The position numbers were made by a program, and so were the translations under genes. From assembly GCF_001011035.1 (NCBI RefSeq), contig NZ_CP011492.1, forward strand, positions 6,875,447 to 6,939,446: a stretch of DNA of 64,000 nt, in the 5' to 3' direction. Positions within the stretch are counted from its first letter, which is position 1; every line of letters starts with the position of its first letter. Below the pieces are notes generated by a model. The model searched no databases. It saw only the letters and a list, made by a program, of their open reading frames with translations, and was not told the origin of the DNA. Positions 43,454-53,235 of this stretch are shown one piece after another. The DNA comes from Streptomyces sp. CNQ-509 (lineage in GTDB: Bacteria; Actinomycetota; Actinomycetes; Streptomycetales; Streptomycetaceae).

Positions 43454-46400
43454 ATTCGCCGGCTGTCACCCGCGACCTTCGTGATCCCGTTGTCCTCGCC
43501 GAGCTGCCGCCGCAGTTCGGCCATCGCCTCGTCGCGCATCACCTGGGCCTCGTCCGTGTGCCCGAGGGCCTTGAGAGTGAGCGCGGCGTTGGTAACGATG
43601 GCCAGAGTCTCCGGATGGTGGCGACCGAGGGATGTGCCCAGCACCTCCACCGCCCTGGCCTCCAGCTTCCGCGCATCCTCCCAGCGGCGCTGGCCGGCGA
43701 GCACGTTGGCGTAGTTGATGGCGCAGAACATCGTGTGCGGGTGCGCGTCACCGAGCACCTCCGTCATGCGGGGCAGCACGGCACGGAACACCGTCTCGGC
43801 CTCGTCGTCGTCCCCGCAGCCCCAGTGGAAGATCGCGAGGTTGTTGAGCGCCGCCAGGGTGTACGGGTGCGCTTCGCCGGGCACCTTCGTGTACTCGGCG
43901 ATGGCCTCCCGGGCCACCTCGCGGGCCGCCTGGCGCTCGTCGGCGGCGAACAGGTCGGCGGCCATGTTGAGGTCGCAGGCGAGCGAGTCCGGAGTCGCCT
44001 CCTCGTACTGGGCCCTGTACTGGGCCCGGGTCGCGGCGGTAAGCCGGCGGGCGTTCTCGAACTGTCCGCTCCTGCGCAGCGATACGGCGAGGGACTTGGC
44101 ACACCGCAGCGTGCCGGGGAAGTCCTTGCCGAGGACTCGCGTGTGCGCCTCGTACGTCCGCTGGAGCAGTGACACGGCCTCTGCGTAGCGGCCGACCTCG
44201 CGCAGGTCGCGGCCGAGCCGCTCGGCGGACGCCAGGGTGTACGGATGGTCCGGGCCGAGGACTTCCTTGCGCATGTCCAGCACGTCCTGGTCCAGCTTGA
44301 GGGCGTCGCGGTAACGGCCGTCCAGGCGCAGGGCCAGCGCCAGGTTGTTGGCGGCGCTCAGCGTGCGCCGGTGGGAGCTGTGGAAGATCCGGCTGAAGCC
44401 CTCGTGCGCCTCGCGGGCCAGCTCCGCCGCGCGGCCGTAGGAGCTGAGCGCGGCGAGGTCGCTGGCGAGGCTGGACATGGTCACGTACGTGTGCGGATGG
44501 TCGGGGCCGAGAGCCTGGCGCTGCTGCTCCAGGAGTTCGGTGTCGATGTCCCGCGCCTCGACGTACCGCCCCTGGGAGCGCAGCACGTTGGCGAGCTGGT
44601 TGCGCAGGTACAGGTACTGGACGTCCGTTTCGCCGAGAGTCGGCCGCCAGTGGTCGAGGACCTCCTCGGCGAGCTGCTGGGCACGGGGGAAGTCGCCGCG
44701 CTTCCACAGATAGCGGACGCGGTCGATCAGCAGCCGGCGGGTCTCGTGGGTGACGCAGTGGGGCGTGTCCGAGGGGAGCAGGTGCGGCCAGATGATGCCG
44801 AACTGCGGCCACGTCTCGGGGTCGTCGATCGGTTCTTCGCCGTCGGGCCGGGCGCCGGCGAGAACGGTGTGCACGAGGTGCCGGGCCTCCCGTTGCTCCT
44901 CCTCGGTGAGCTGCGAGCGAACGACCGCCTGCACGAGCCGGTGTACCTGCAGGGAGTTGCTCACCTGGTCGATCTTGGCCAGCGCGAACCGGCCTATCTC
45001 CCGGATGACCCGGCCGAGCACCAGCTTCTCCTGGAGCGCAGGGTCGTACGGCTTCAGCGCGTCGATCATCTCCCTGCTGTAGAGGAGCTGGGCGGAGATC
45101 GGTTCGGGCGCCAGGAACGCACACAGCTCAAGCAGCCGTACGGAGGCGGGGGAGCGCTCCTTGAGCCGGGCTATGGAGATGTTCCACGTCGCCGCCACCG
45201 GATGCGGGTAGTCGGCGGGCTGGTTGAGGCTGAGCGCGGCGGTGGTCTGGTCCGCCAGCTGCTGCAGGTAGTCCTCGATCGGGGTCGCCGTCTCCGCGAG
45301 CCAGGCCGCGGCCTGCACCACGGCGAGCGGCAGGTCGCCCACGGCGGTCGCCACCCGGTCGGCCTCTTCCGCGGTGAGCCTGGCGTCGTGGCTCATCAGG
45401 TGGTCGACGCTCTCCTCGCGGAGGAACACGTCGATGGGCAGCGAGTCGCCGTGCTGTGCCCACGCCTGGTTCCGGGAGGTGATGACGATGTGTCCGCTGC
45501 CTTCCGAGGGGAAGTAGTCGGTGAGGGCCTCCGGTTCGGCCGCGTTGTCGAAGACCAGGATCCATCGGCTGGTCGGCTCCCCGCGGGACAGCATCCGCAC
45601 GGCCTCGCGGCTGGCCATGGCCATGTTCTCGCCGCTGTGCGTGCCGAGCCGGGCGGCGAGCTCGGCGAGTGAGGCGATCACGTTGTCGGTGTTCTCCGCG
45701 GAGATCCACCACACCAGGTCGTACTCCGCCATGAACCGGTGCACGTACTCGATGGCCACCTGCGTCTTGCCGACCCCGCCGAGTCCGAACAGCGCCTGGG
45801 ACCGCGGGAGGACGACCGACATGCCGCTGCTGAGCTGGTCGCGCATCCTCTCCAGGACGACGTTGCGCCCGGTGAACGCGGCGTTGCGCTGGGGGGCGTT
45901 CCAGATCCGCGGCGTACTGCCCGGGTAGCGGCAGGCCGAGGGGCCGGTGTCGGCGGGCAGGGCGGGCAGGTCCAGGGCCCCCAGCACGCTCGCCGTATCC
46001 GCCTCCTCGTCCACCCGGAGGCTGACCAGGTTGCGGTCGGGATAGGCGCCGGGTGCGTATACGTCGTCGAGGCGCAGCGCGACCAGTCCGCCCTGAGGGC
46101 TGCCCAGGTCGGTCTCGGCCAGAGCGCGCCATGTGGCTTCCCTGCCCCGGGCCTTGAAGAACGACTTCGATAAGAGCACCACCGTGCGGGCCGGGCCGTC
46201 CGGCTGCTCCATCGCCCTCACGGACAGGTCGACCGGTGTGACCTGGCAGCCGGAGCGCGTCAGCAGCGACTCGACCCAGTCGGCCCACATCCGGTTCTCG
46301 GCCACGTACACGAGCACGACGTCGGTCCTCGTAGCCGACGGCCGGCGCCGCGTGAACGCGTCCTTGCACCGCAGTCGCACTGGCTCGGGCATGGTCGGCA

Positions 46401-47340
46401 GGGCATCCACGTCACCCTCGGTGATCACGTCGGTGAGCCGTTCGAAGGCGGAAAGGAGGGAGCTGGCGAGCCCCGGCTCGTCGCTGACGGTGGCCAGGGT
46501 CTCCTCGTAGGCGTAGTACGGCCGGTACGGGATCTCCACGGCACCCCAGTACGCGGTCAGCTCCTCCCCGCCGAGCCCGGCGGGAAGCCCGTCGAACCTC
46601 AGCCGGGCCAACGCGCGTCCGGCGTCCATCTTGTCCTTCTCACCCTCGTCGATCCGCATCGGCACCGGCAGCACCCGGATCTCCCGGCCGCGGTAGCCGC
46701 CCGCCACGCTGTGGGCCACCAGCGCGGCACCGTCGAGGGACTGGTCGCTGAGCGTGAAGCAGTCGACCAGCACGTCGGGCATGTGGATGGTGCAGATGTC
46801 TGCGTTGTCCGACAGGCCGGTGCGGCTGTCGATGAGGACGTAGTCGTACAGGGACTTCATGTCGTCGCGAAGCGCGTCCAGGAACAGGCCGCCGCCGAGC
46901 CGCTCGTAGAAGTTGTCCCATTCGAAGGAGGTCACCGTGGCCGAGTACTCGCGGCTCTGCCGGCCCGCCGACAGGAAGTCCAGGCAGCCGTTCTCGGGGA
47001 AGCTCCAGCGGAGCCGCCCGGGGTTGAGGGAGACCGCGTGGTCCTCCGTCCTGGCGTACTCCCGGTGCCACTCCCCGACGCGCGGCGGCCCGGTCGTCGC
47101 GGCCCAGGAGTACTCGGTGATGATGTCGATGACGCCGGTGGTCGATGCCAGGGTGTTGCTGTCAAGGAACGGGTGGAAGAAGCGGTGCAGCCCGGGGGCC
47201 TCCAGATCCCAGTCGACGGCGAGTACGCGCTTGCCGTTGGCGGCGAGGATCCACGCCACGTTGGCGAGGGCCATGGTGCGGCCGGTGCCGCCCTTGTACG
47301 AGTAGAAGGTGATGATCCGTCCTTGGGGTCGGGTCGTCAT
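43423..47340 (-). CDS. fxsT: FxSxx-COOH system TPR protein FxsT
   Basis: ATG 47340 overlaps the fxsC stop (ATGA). The 1305 residues contain: a MinD/ParA-like P-loop domain (FYSYKGGTGRTMALANVAW, DWDLEAPG, VLIDSRTG; 1-330); a TIR-like segment (TDVVLVYVAENRMWADWVESLL; about 345-470); an NB-ARC/AP-ATPase (FGLGGVGKTQVAIEY, WILVFDNA, DLPLAVVQAAAWLA; about 490-800); and around ten C-terminal TPR units of the kinesin-light-chain type (LGPDHPHTYVTMSSLASDLAAL, LGPDHPYTLASAERLGRDL). This is the usual FxsT architecture. Such STAND-like proteins sense and switch; the exact role in FxSxx systems is not established. Confidence 0.92.
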   Translation of the reverse strand: MTTRPQGRIITFYSYKGGTGRTMALANVAWILAANGKRVLAVDWDLEAPGLHRFFHPFLDSNTLASTTGVIDIITEYSWAATTGPPRVGEWHREYARTEDHAVSLNPGRLRWSFPENGCLDFLSAGRQSREYSATVTSFEWDNFYERLGGGLFLDALRDDMKSLYDYVLIDSRTGLSDNADICTIHMPDVLVDCFTLSDQSLDGAALVAHSVAGGYRGREIRVLPVPMRIDEGEKDKMDAGRALARLRFDGLPAGLGGEELTAYWGAVEIPYRPYYAYEETLATVSDEPGLASSLLSAFERLTDVITEGDVDALPTMPEPVRLRCKDAFTRRRPSATRTDVVLVYVAENRMWADWVESLLTRSGCQVTPVDLSVRAMEQPDGPARTVVLLSKSFFKARGREATWRALAETDLGSPQGGLVALRLDDVYAPGAYPDRNLVSLRVDEEADTASVLGALDLPALPADTGPSACRYPGSTPRIWNAPQRNAAFTGRNVVLERMRDQLSSGMSVVLPRSQALFGLGGVGKTQVAIEYVHRFMAEYDLVWWISAENTDNVIASLAELAARLGTHSGENMAMASREAVRMLSRGEPTSRWILVFDNAAEPEALTDYFPSEGSGHIVITSRNQAWAQHGDSLPIDVFLREESVDHLMSHDARLTAEEADRVATAVGDLPLAVVQAAAWLAETATPIEDYLQQLADQTTAALSLNQPADYPHPVAATWNISIARLKERSPASVRLLELCAFLAPEPISAQLLYSREMIDALKPYDPALQEKLVLGRVIREIGRFALAKIDQVSNSLQVHRLVQAVVRSQLTEEEQREARHLVHTVLAGARPDGEEPIDDPETWPQFGIIWPHLLPSDTPHCVTHETRRLLIDRVRYLWKRGDFPRAQQLAEEVLDHWRPTLGETDVQYLYLRNQLANVLRSQGRYVEARDIDTELLEQQRQALGPDHPHTYVTMSSLASDLAALSSYGRAAELAREAHEGFSRIFHSSHRRTLSAANNLALALRLDGRYRDALKLDQDVLDMRKEVLGPDHPYTLASAERLGRDLREVGRYAEAVSLLQRTYEAHTRVLGKDFPGTLRCAKSLAVSLRRSGQFENARRLTAATRAQYRAQYEEATPDSLACDLNMAADLFAADERQAAREVAREAIAEYTKVPGEAHPYTLAALNNLAIFHWGCGDDDEAETVFRAVLPRMTEVLGDAHPHTMFCAINYANVLAGQRRWEDARKLEARAVEVLGTSLGRHHPETLAIVTNAALTLKALGHTDEAQVMRDEAMAELRRQLGEDNGITKVAGDSRRIYRDLEPLAV

Positions 47341-48668
47341 TCCTCTCCTCCCTCGTGGGGGCCCGGGGCGGCGGTCCGCGGTGCCGGGCCCAGGAGACGG
47401 GGTCTGGGGACGTGCGGCCCTCTGGGGGGATGTGCATGGGCGTGCTTGAAGAACTGCCCGGCCGCGTGGGCCACGACGGCCGGCAGCACGTCGGTGAACT
47501 CCTTCAGCGTGGGCACACCGTCGACGGCCCGGTGCCAGGGGGCGCGCCGCCCCCGGTCGAGCAGCCTGGGCAGCAGGTCCTCAAGTAACCGGCGCAGCTC
47601 CAGGCCCTCGGCGCTGTGGCACTGGACGTCCGCATCGTTCCAGGGAACGACCACGTGCATCCAGGACTGGGCGTGGTCGTCGAAGCGCCTCAGCTCGTCG
47701 CAGTGCTTCCTGGCGGTGACCACCCAGCGGTCGACGATCAGGACGTGCGGCTGGTGGGGCTCGTCGTCACCGACCGGGGTGCCGTCGACGCCGGGCTCCC
47801 TCCCGGCGACGAGAGAGGCGTCCGACTCGTCCAGGGAGGAGACGGTGACCCGGTAGTCGAGCGAGCGGATCAGCTCCGCGGCGTGTTCCGACAGCGGGCG
47901 CGTGGCCTCGCTGTGGTAGGGGTTCCAGTCCTGCGCCCGCTCCCCGTAGGGCCGGACGTCGCGGTGCTCCGGGATCGTGTCCCGGGTGGGGGCGGCGACC
48001 GTCAGCCGGATGCGGCGGGGGCTCTGGCCGCGTGGCTTGAACGCGCTGGGCGTGGCGTGGTAATCACGGGGCGTACCGGGCGGCAGCGGGGACTCCTGGG
48101 CGACGCGCACGATGTGCTCGGCGAGTTGCAGGACGGTCTCCTGGTACTCGTCCCGCCGCCGGTTGAGCTTGATCAGCCGGTACAGGCCCTCGTTGGCGTG
48201 GGTGCCGCCGAAGGCGGAGTTGTCGATGTGCAGGTGCCCTACCGACTCCGGGAGCTGGCTGTAGGCGACGCGTGTCCACATCACGGGCACGATGGCGGGA
48301 ATGGCACCCAGTCCGGTGGTCCGGGCCTCGACGAGGCGCTGGTTGAACGCGAACAGCTCCCGGCCGCACATCTCGCTGCCGAAGTAGCGGGGCGAGAACA
48401 GCGGGATGAAGACCCGGCAGGTGGCGAGATTCTCGGCGAGCTTCTCCGACCAGCCCTCTCCCGACCGCAGCTCCCTGTCCATGAAGCCCGCGGGCGCGCC
48501 CGCAGGCAGGTCGGTGAGATGCATGATGTTCTCACAGAGATCCTTGTACAGGACGTGCACCCAGTGGTCGGGATCGCCGCCGCCCTGTTCCCAGCGCGGC
48601 ATGTGCGCGTAACTGAGAAAGAAGTAGGGCTGGTTGTCCGCCGCCCGCTCCCACCACGCTGTCTCCAT
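47337..48668 (-). CDS. fxsC: FxSxx-COOH system TIR-like protein FxsC
   Basis: ATG 48668 follows GGAGGCGG; 443 residues. The N-terminal half is TIR-like: QPYFFLSYAHMPRWEQ, HVLYKDLCENIMHLTD, AGFMDRELRSGEGWSEKLAENLATCRVFIPLFSPRYFGSEMCGREL. The C-terminal part is a second, less conserved domain (HVLIDRW, WMHVVVPWND). A glutamate suitable for TIR NADase activity is not obvious at the usual spot. Codon 361 is TTA, suggesting bldA dependence. It is coupled to fxsT by ATGA and lies 108 bases after fxsB. Confidence 0.9.
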   Translation of the reverse strand: METAWWERAADNQPYFFLSYAHMPRWEQGGGDPDHWVHVLYKDLCENIMHLTDLPAGAPAGFMDRELRSGEGWSEKLAENLATCRVFIPLFSPRYFGSEMCGRELFAFNQRLVEARTTGLGAIPAIVPVMWTRVAYSQLPESVGHLHIDNSAFGGTHANEGLYRLIKLNRRRDEYQETVLQLAEHIVRVAQESPLPPGTPRDYHATPSAFKPRGQSPRRIRLTVAAPTRDTIPEHRDVRPYGERAQDWNPYHSEATRPLSEHAAELIRSLDYRVTVSSLDESDASLVAGREPGVDGTPVGDDEPHQPHVLIVDRWVVTARKHCDELRRFDDHAQSWMHVVVPWNDADVQCHSAEGLELRRLLEDLLPRLLDRGRRAPWHRAVDGVPTLKEFTDVLPAVVAHAAGQFFKHAHAHPPRGPHVPRPRLLGPAPRTAAPGPHEGGEE

Positions 48669-48776
48669 GTGACCGCCTCCGGACGGCTGGCCCTCCCGCC
48701 GGCGGAGCTGCCCGGACAGAGGCAGGTGGCCTGCCCCGTATCCCGCCCCCCACGTACGGTCCGCCTCCCACATGCC

Positions 48777-51743
48777 TCAACGGCGAGACGCGGCCATATA
48801 GCTGACCGCGCGGTCGACCGCCTCCTTCATGCCGAACAACGTCGCCCGCTTTCCGGCCACCTGGTCGACACTCAGGAGCTCTGGCGGCAGCATGCGGCCG
48901 ATCTCACCGAAGTCCTCGTCGTGCAGGTCGAGATCCTCGTACGCGAACCAGTATCCCTTCTCACGCAGCACGCAGCGATAGGTTCGCAGGGGGCGGGCCG
49001 GATTCATCCGGTACTCGGCGAGATGGAAAGAGCTGCACACCTCGAACCCCACACCCAGCAGCAGCACCTGGGCCCCGACCCGGTAAAGCCGGGCCAGCGG
49101 CGAGCGTTCCCCGAGATGGCAGGTCACGTCGTGCTCGTCGAGCAGCTCTGCCGCCCGTGGTCCGAGGCCGGCGAACGAGGTCTGGGGATGTGCGCTGCGC
49201 ACGGCACCGGGTGTGGTGCGCACGCATTCCGCCAACGCTCCCATGCCTGGACACGGGGTGGTCTCCGGCTCGAACGGCGGCATCGAGGCACGGAATCGCG
49301 CCTTCTCCCGCTCGTTCATGCCCGCGGTACGTGCGCGGTGGGCGGAGGAGGTGTCGGAGTTCTCCGGTGTGAAGGCCGGGACGACCAGGGTGCCGTCGGG
49401 GCCGAGGACGTCCAGCAGCGCGTCCCGTACCTCGTCGGGAGAGAGTCCGCTGCCGCCCAGAGAGGCGTGTACGAGGAGGGAACCGCCTTCTCGTACGCCC
49501 AGCCCGCGGAAGAATCCGGCCAGCCGGGCGACATGGCCGTGCTGCTCGGTCCACTGCGTCCACAGGCCGCTTGCCAGCACCGCGCCGTTCGGCGTGAGCT
49601 CGCGTCCCGGTCGGGTGCCGAGCCGCACCAGGGCCCGGCCGGCCCGGCCGAGCGCGTCGCCGCGGCGGTCCGCACCCCCGGCCGGGTCCCGCTGCCAGAA
49701 GGACGCCTTGCCGACCCAGTCGTCCGCTTCGTCCAGCAGCCGCTCGGCGGGACTGCCGGGCACGGCCAGGTCCGCCGACTCCTTCAACGCGGCGAACCTC
49801 GCCCGCCGCGCGACACGCGGCAGGGCGCGGGCGAACTCCGCGGGGTCGACGTCGACGGCCACGCCCAGCGCACCCAGCCCGTGTGCGCCGAGCCTCAGTC
49901 CTGCGCCCGGCGCCAGCGGGGTGACGGTGGTGACGAGCCAGGCGCCATCGCTCTCCCACCAGCCGGGCGTGCGTTCGCGCAGCAGGGCGCATCCGCCGGC
50001 CAGCCGTTCGAGGAAGGCGTCGAGGTCGTCGGGGCTCATCGGACCGGCGGCGGGGCGGGGGAAGCAGTCGCGGTACGGGTCGGCGTCGTCGACGAGGAGG
50101 CGCGGCCCGGTCGCGTCGTCCCGGCCGGCCGAGGAGTCCCACGAGCGCAGCGGCCGCCACCGCTCGGGGTCGCCGGTGCCGGAGGAGTCCGGGCCCCGCC
50201 GCACGGCGAACCGGCCGCCACAGGACCGGACCTCGACCCGGCCGGGACCGGGCATCCGCAGCGTGCCCAGCGTCGGCAGGTGCAGCTCCGGCCCCGCGTG
50301 GTCCCACGTCAGCGCCGCCTCCGCCCGCGCCCGTACGGCGGCGGCCATGGCGATGGCGGGCAGCAGGCCGGCGTCGGCCGGCTCCTCCCCGGAGAGAGCG
50401 CGGCGCAGGGCGGTGCGGACGTAGGGGTGGGCGAGCAGGGCGTTGAGCTGGGGGGCTGCGGCCTCGTCGGAGTCGAGGCGCAGCAGGAGCCGCCACGCCT
50501 CGTCCCAGTCCGCCGTCCCGGCATGCCGGTGGTGCAGCCGGGCGAGCAGGTCGCGGGTCTGCCGCTCCTGGGCGAAGCGGAGTTCGTCGTCGCTGTACAC
50601 CGCCGGACTGTGGCTCCTGTCCGTGATCCGCTCGGCCACCCCGTCGACGAGGGCCCGCAGGTCGGCGCAGTACACGGACGGATTGTCGAAGCCGCGCTCC
50701 GCGCTGTACCGGTGCGCGTACAGTCCGCCGCCGCAGGACTCCACCACCGGGCAGCGGCGGCACTCGGCGCTGACCCCGTCGATGCCCGACTGGCGGGCCC
50801 GTACGCCCGGATGCTCGGCCAGCTCCGCGAAGCCGTTCCAGTAGACGTCGTATCCGGTGGCCGGCGCCCCGTGGTACGCGGTCTTGAGCGAGTCGGCCTG
50901 CTCGAACGAGCCGTCGGTCTCCACCACCGCCAGGTCCGAGGGCGCCAGCCCCATGGCCTCGGTCAGGCTGGGGCCGTGGCGCAGGGTGCTGAGCACCGAC
51001 TCGAAGGTGCGCACGCGGACGCTGCGGCCCTCGCGCTGCCATACATCGAAGATCTTCAGCAGCCAGTCGGCGTACGGCGTCGGGGAGCCCGTGTCCGGCC
51101 GGGGTGGTGGGTTCTCCCAGGTGGAATGGGGCAGCAGGTAGTCGATACGGGGCGGGTCGAGCGCCGTGAGCGCCCTGTGCACGGCTACGGGGTCGTTACG
51201 CAGGTCGACGGTGCAGAGCAGACCCGCGAACAGGTGACGGTACTCCGGCGTGCGCAGCAGCCGGACCGCGCGGATGACCCGGTCGTAGCTGCTTCCGCCC
51301 CTGCGGTCGCGCCGGTGGAGGTCGTTGGCGGCCCGGTCGCCGTCGAGGGAGACGCTGACCTTGACGCCGAACTCGCGGAAAACCTCCAGATGGCGGGTGC
51401 CGAGCTGAACGCCGTTGGTGTGGATGCGAAGGTCGAGGCGGGCGACCCGGGTGATGGTCCGGGTGAGTTCCGCACACGTGCTGCGGAGCCGGGCGGGACC
51501 TGCGAGCAGGGGCTCGCCGCCGTGCAGGATCACCGATACGGAGTCGAGGGCCCGTTCTTCCGCGTAGGCGGCGAGCCGATGGGCGGCATGCTTGACCGTG
51601 TCCTCGGAGATGACGACCGGCCGCGCTCTCCAGCTCTGGTCGGCGTGCTCGTACACATAGCAGTGATCGCAGGCCAGGTCGCATCTGCTGTGCACCTTCA
51701 GGACAACCTGCCGGAGAGGAGGGCGGGTCGGGATGCTCGTCAC
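48777..51743 (-). CDS. fxsB: FxsB radical-SAM/SPASM peptide maturase fused to an AAC(3)-like domain
   Basis: GTG 51743 has GGGAG upstream; 988 residues. The radical-SAM cluster motif is CDLACDHC (Cys21, Cys25, Cys28), followed by VILHGGEPLL and RIHTNGVQL. The SPASM-type cysteines are in CRRCPVVESCGGGLYAHRY and VYCADL (about 325-375). The middle (400-720) is the inactivated-metallohydrolase-like extension of this family. Residues from about 745 form an aminoglycoside N3-acetyltransferase-like domain: SLLVHASLGGSG, GTLVVPAFT, SAHPQTSFAGLG, LLGVGFEVCSSFHLAEYR. FxsB enzymes make a three-residue cyclophane on the F-x-S of the precursor. The fused acyltransferase may modify or bind the peptide (inference). 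Confidence 0.92.
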   Translation of the reverse strand: MTSIPTRPPLRQVVLKVHSRCDLACDHCYVYEHADQSWRARPVVISEDTVKHAAHRLAAYAEERALDSVSVILHGGEPLLAGPARLRSTCAELTRTITRVARLDLRIHTNGVQLGTRHLEVFREFGVKVSVSLDGDRAANDLHRRDRRGGSSYDRVIRAVRLLRTPEYRHLFAGLLCTVDLRNDPVAVHRALTALDPPRIDYLLPHSTWENPPPRPDTGSPTPYADWLLKIFDVWQREGRSVRVRTFESVLSTLRHGPSLTEAMGLAPSDLAVVETDGSFEQADSLKTAYHGAPATGYDVYWNGFAELAEHPGVRARQSGIDGVSAECRRCPVVESCGGGLYAHRYSAERGFDNPSVYCADLRALVDGVAERITDRSHSPAVYSDDELRFAQERQTRDLLARLHHRHAGTADWDEAWRLLLRLDSDEAAAPQLNALLAHPYVRTALRRALSGEEPADAGLLPAIAMAAAVRARAEAALTWDHAGPELHLPTLGTLRMPGPGRVEVRSCGGRFAVRRGPDSSGTGDPERWRPLRSWDSSAGRDDATGPRLLVDDADPYRDCFPRPAAGPMSPDDLDAFLERLAGGCALLRERTPGWWESDGAWLVTTVTPLAPGAGLRLGAHGLGALGVAVDVDPAEFARALPRVARRARFAALKESADLAVPGSPAERLLDEADDWVGKASFWQRDPAGGADRRGDALGRAGRALVRLGTRPGRELTPNGAVLASGLWTQWTEQHGHVARLAGFFRGLGVREGGSLLVHASLGGSGLSPDEVRDALLDVLGPDGTLVVPAFTPENSDTSSAHRARTAGMNEREKARFRASMPPFEPETTPCPGMGALAECVRTTPGAVRSAHPQTSFAGLGPRAAELLDEHDVTCHLGERSPLARLYRVGAQVLLLGVGFEVCSSFHLAEYRMNPARPLRTYRCVLREKGYWFAYEDLDLHDEDFGEIGRMLPPELLSVDQVAGKRATLFGMKEAVDRAVSYMAASRR

Positions 51744-51876
51744 ACTCGAGTCTCCCAGGCTTCGCCGCGTCCCGAAGCCCGCACGTGCCGTGTTAGCAGG
51801 GTCTTGCTGTTCTCACCGGGAGTGACCGCGATTCTGCGACGTCACAGTGCACCCGATCGGGCGGCAGCAGGACGGG

Positions 51877-52059
51877 TCAGAGCGCCGAGTCGAAGGTGAT
51901 CGGCCTCGTGGACGTTGTGCCCGCGAAGTCCGTCACACGCCAGGCGGAGCGCAGTGCCTCGGTGCAGTCGGGATCAACGGCAGAAAGAGGGACGTGCTGC
52001 TTGCTCGCCGGCCGGGGGGTGGAAGATCGCCGCTTCAACGCGGTCACTGGAAGGCGCAT
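51877..52059 (-). CDS. fxsA: FxSxx-COOH precursor peptide FxsA
   Basis: A 60-residue peptide from ATG 52059, ending ...TSTRPITFDSAL with the stop directly after Leu. F-D-S-A-L satisfies the defining FxSxx-COOH rule, and the gene lies 133 bases upstream of fxsB on the same strand, as expected. The N-terminal part is basic (ALKRRSSTPRPASK) and the middle (VPLSAVDPDCTEALRSAW) would be the leader recognised by the maturase. The predicted modification is a cyclophane crosslink between the Phe ring and the Ser beta-carbon. Overall similarity outside the terminus is not strong, so the call rests on the terminus and the position. Confidence 0.78.
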   Translation of the reverse strand: MRLPVTALKRRSSTPRPASKQHVPLSAVDPDCTEALRSAWRVTDFAGTTSTRPITFDSAL

Positions 52060-52279
52060 GACTCCAGACCTTTGGCTCGGGCCAGCCGCCCCGGCTCAGC
52101 CTGGGATCTTCAGCCGATCACCTGGAGAGGACTGGAACTGTCCGACGATTCCTGCCGGAAAACCCCGGCCGGGAGCACGGAGTGTATAGCACCGTGGTGG
52201 ACTTGAAGTGGACAGAGCCCGAGTGATTAGCCCACAAGGCGGGTAAGAGCGAAGGCACCTTCGTGGGTGGGGGGCGGGA

Positions 52280-53197
52280 ATGGCCGCTGCGAGAACTCCG
52301 GGGCCGAGTACCACATTACGTGACCAGGATCTTCCGCCGCTGTTCCGCGTGAACGACCTCCAGGCGATCGCCCGGCAGCGGGAGTCCTTTCAGTCGTTAC
52401 GCCGGCATCTGACGATCCTGCTTCTGGCCGCCACCGCGGCGATGGTCGCCGAGCAGATGGACAGCCGGGCGCCGACCGCCCTCGCGGCGGTCCTGTACGG
52501 GCTGACGATCGCCGTCGGGCTGCACACCGCCCGCCGGCGGGCGCGGGCCGCGTGGCAGGTGCACCGGGCCGTCGCCGAGACCGTCAAGTCGCTGGCGTGG
52601 CACTACATGGTCCGTGGCGGTCCCCTCCACACAGGTGTGCCCAACCCGGAGGCACTGTTCGCGGAACGCCTGGAGGAACGCCTCAACCAACTGCGGCAGG
52701 TGGGATGGGAGGACTCCCGCGCCACCTCCGACCTGCTCGGGGCCGGGCAGATCACCCCGGCCATGCGCGCGGTACGGGCCGGGTCCTTCGAGGCCCGCCG
52801 CAACTTCTACCTGCGGGAACGGGTGCTGGAACAGCTCGTCTGGTACCGGAACAAATCAGTCCAGGAGCACCAGGCCGCCGTCCGCTGGTCGGCGGTGACC
52901 GCCGGCCTGACGTTCTTCGCGCTGCTGGCGGCGGTGCTACGCACCCTGGGGATGACCGGCGGCTGGGACCTCACCGGCCTGCTCTCCGCGGCCGCGGCCG
53001 CCGCGGTGGCCTGGCATGAGGTGCGGCGGCACCGGCCGCTCACCTACGCCCACTCCCGCATCGAGCAGGAACTGGACGGGATGCGCGTCGCCATGGGCAC
53101 CACGGTGACGGAGGAGGGCTGGGCGGACGCGGTGGCGGAGACGGAGCGGCTGGTCTCCCCCCAGCACACCGACTGGCTGGGGCGGTTCGGCTCCTGA
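52280..53197 (+). CDS. DUF4231 / SLATT-family membrane protein
   Basis: ATG 52280 follows GGGGGGCGGG; 305 residues. Two transmembrane hairpins are visible (LTILLLAATAAMVAEQM ... ALAAVLYGLTIAVGLHTA, and AVTAGLTFFALLAAVLRTLG ... LTGLLSAAAAAAVAWHEV), joined by a long helical segment. This is the SLATT/DUF4231 layout, proposed to form pores when triggered by a nucleotide signal in conflict systems. A SLOG-domain gene lies 38 bases away in convergent orientation. Codon 40 is TTA, so expression is probably tied to bldA and late growth. It is divergent from the Fxs genes. Confidence 0.8.
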   Translation: MAAARTPGPSTTLRDQDLPPLFRVNDLQAIARQRESFQSLRRHLTILLLAATAAMVAEQMDSRAPTALAAVLYGLTIAVGLHTARRRARAAWQVHRAVAETVKSLAWHYMVRGGPLHTGVPNPEALFAERLEERLNQLRQVGWEDSRATSDLLGAGQITPAMRAVRAGSFEARRNFYLRERVLEQLVWYRNKSVQEHQAAVRWSAVTAGLTFFALLAAVLRTLGMTGGWDLTGLLSAAAAAAVAWHEVRRHRPLTYAHSRIEQELDGMRVAMGTTVTEEGWADAVAETERLVSPQHTDWLGRFGS

Positions 53198-53235
53198 CGG
53201 CTTCCGGCCCGCGGGGCCCGAGGGCCGCGGCGGAC

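Noticed and set aside
47616..51899. A 1427-codon plus-strand frame opposite fxsC/fxsB
   Set aside because: Val/Gly/Arg-rich antisense shadow without motifs; FxsB and FxsC on the minus strand are well supported.
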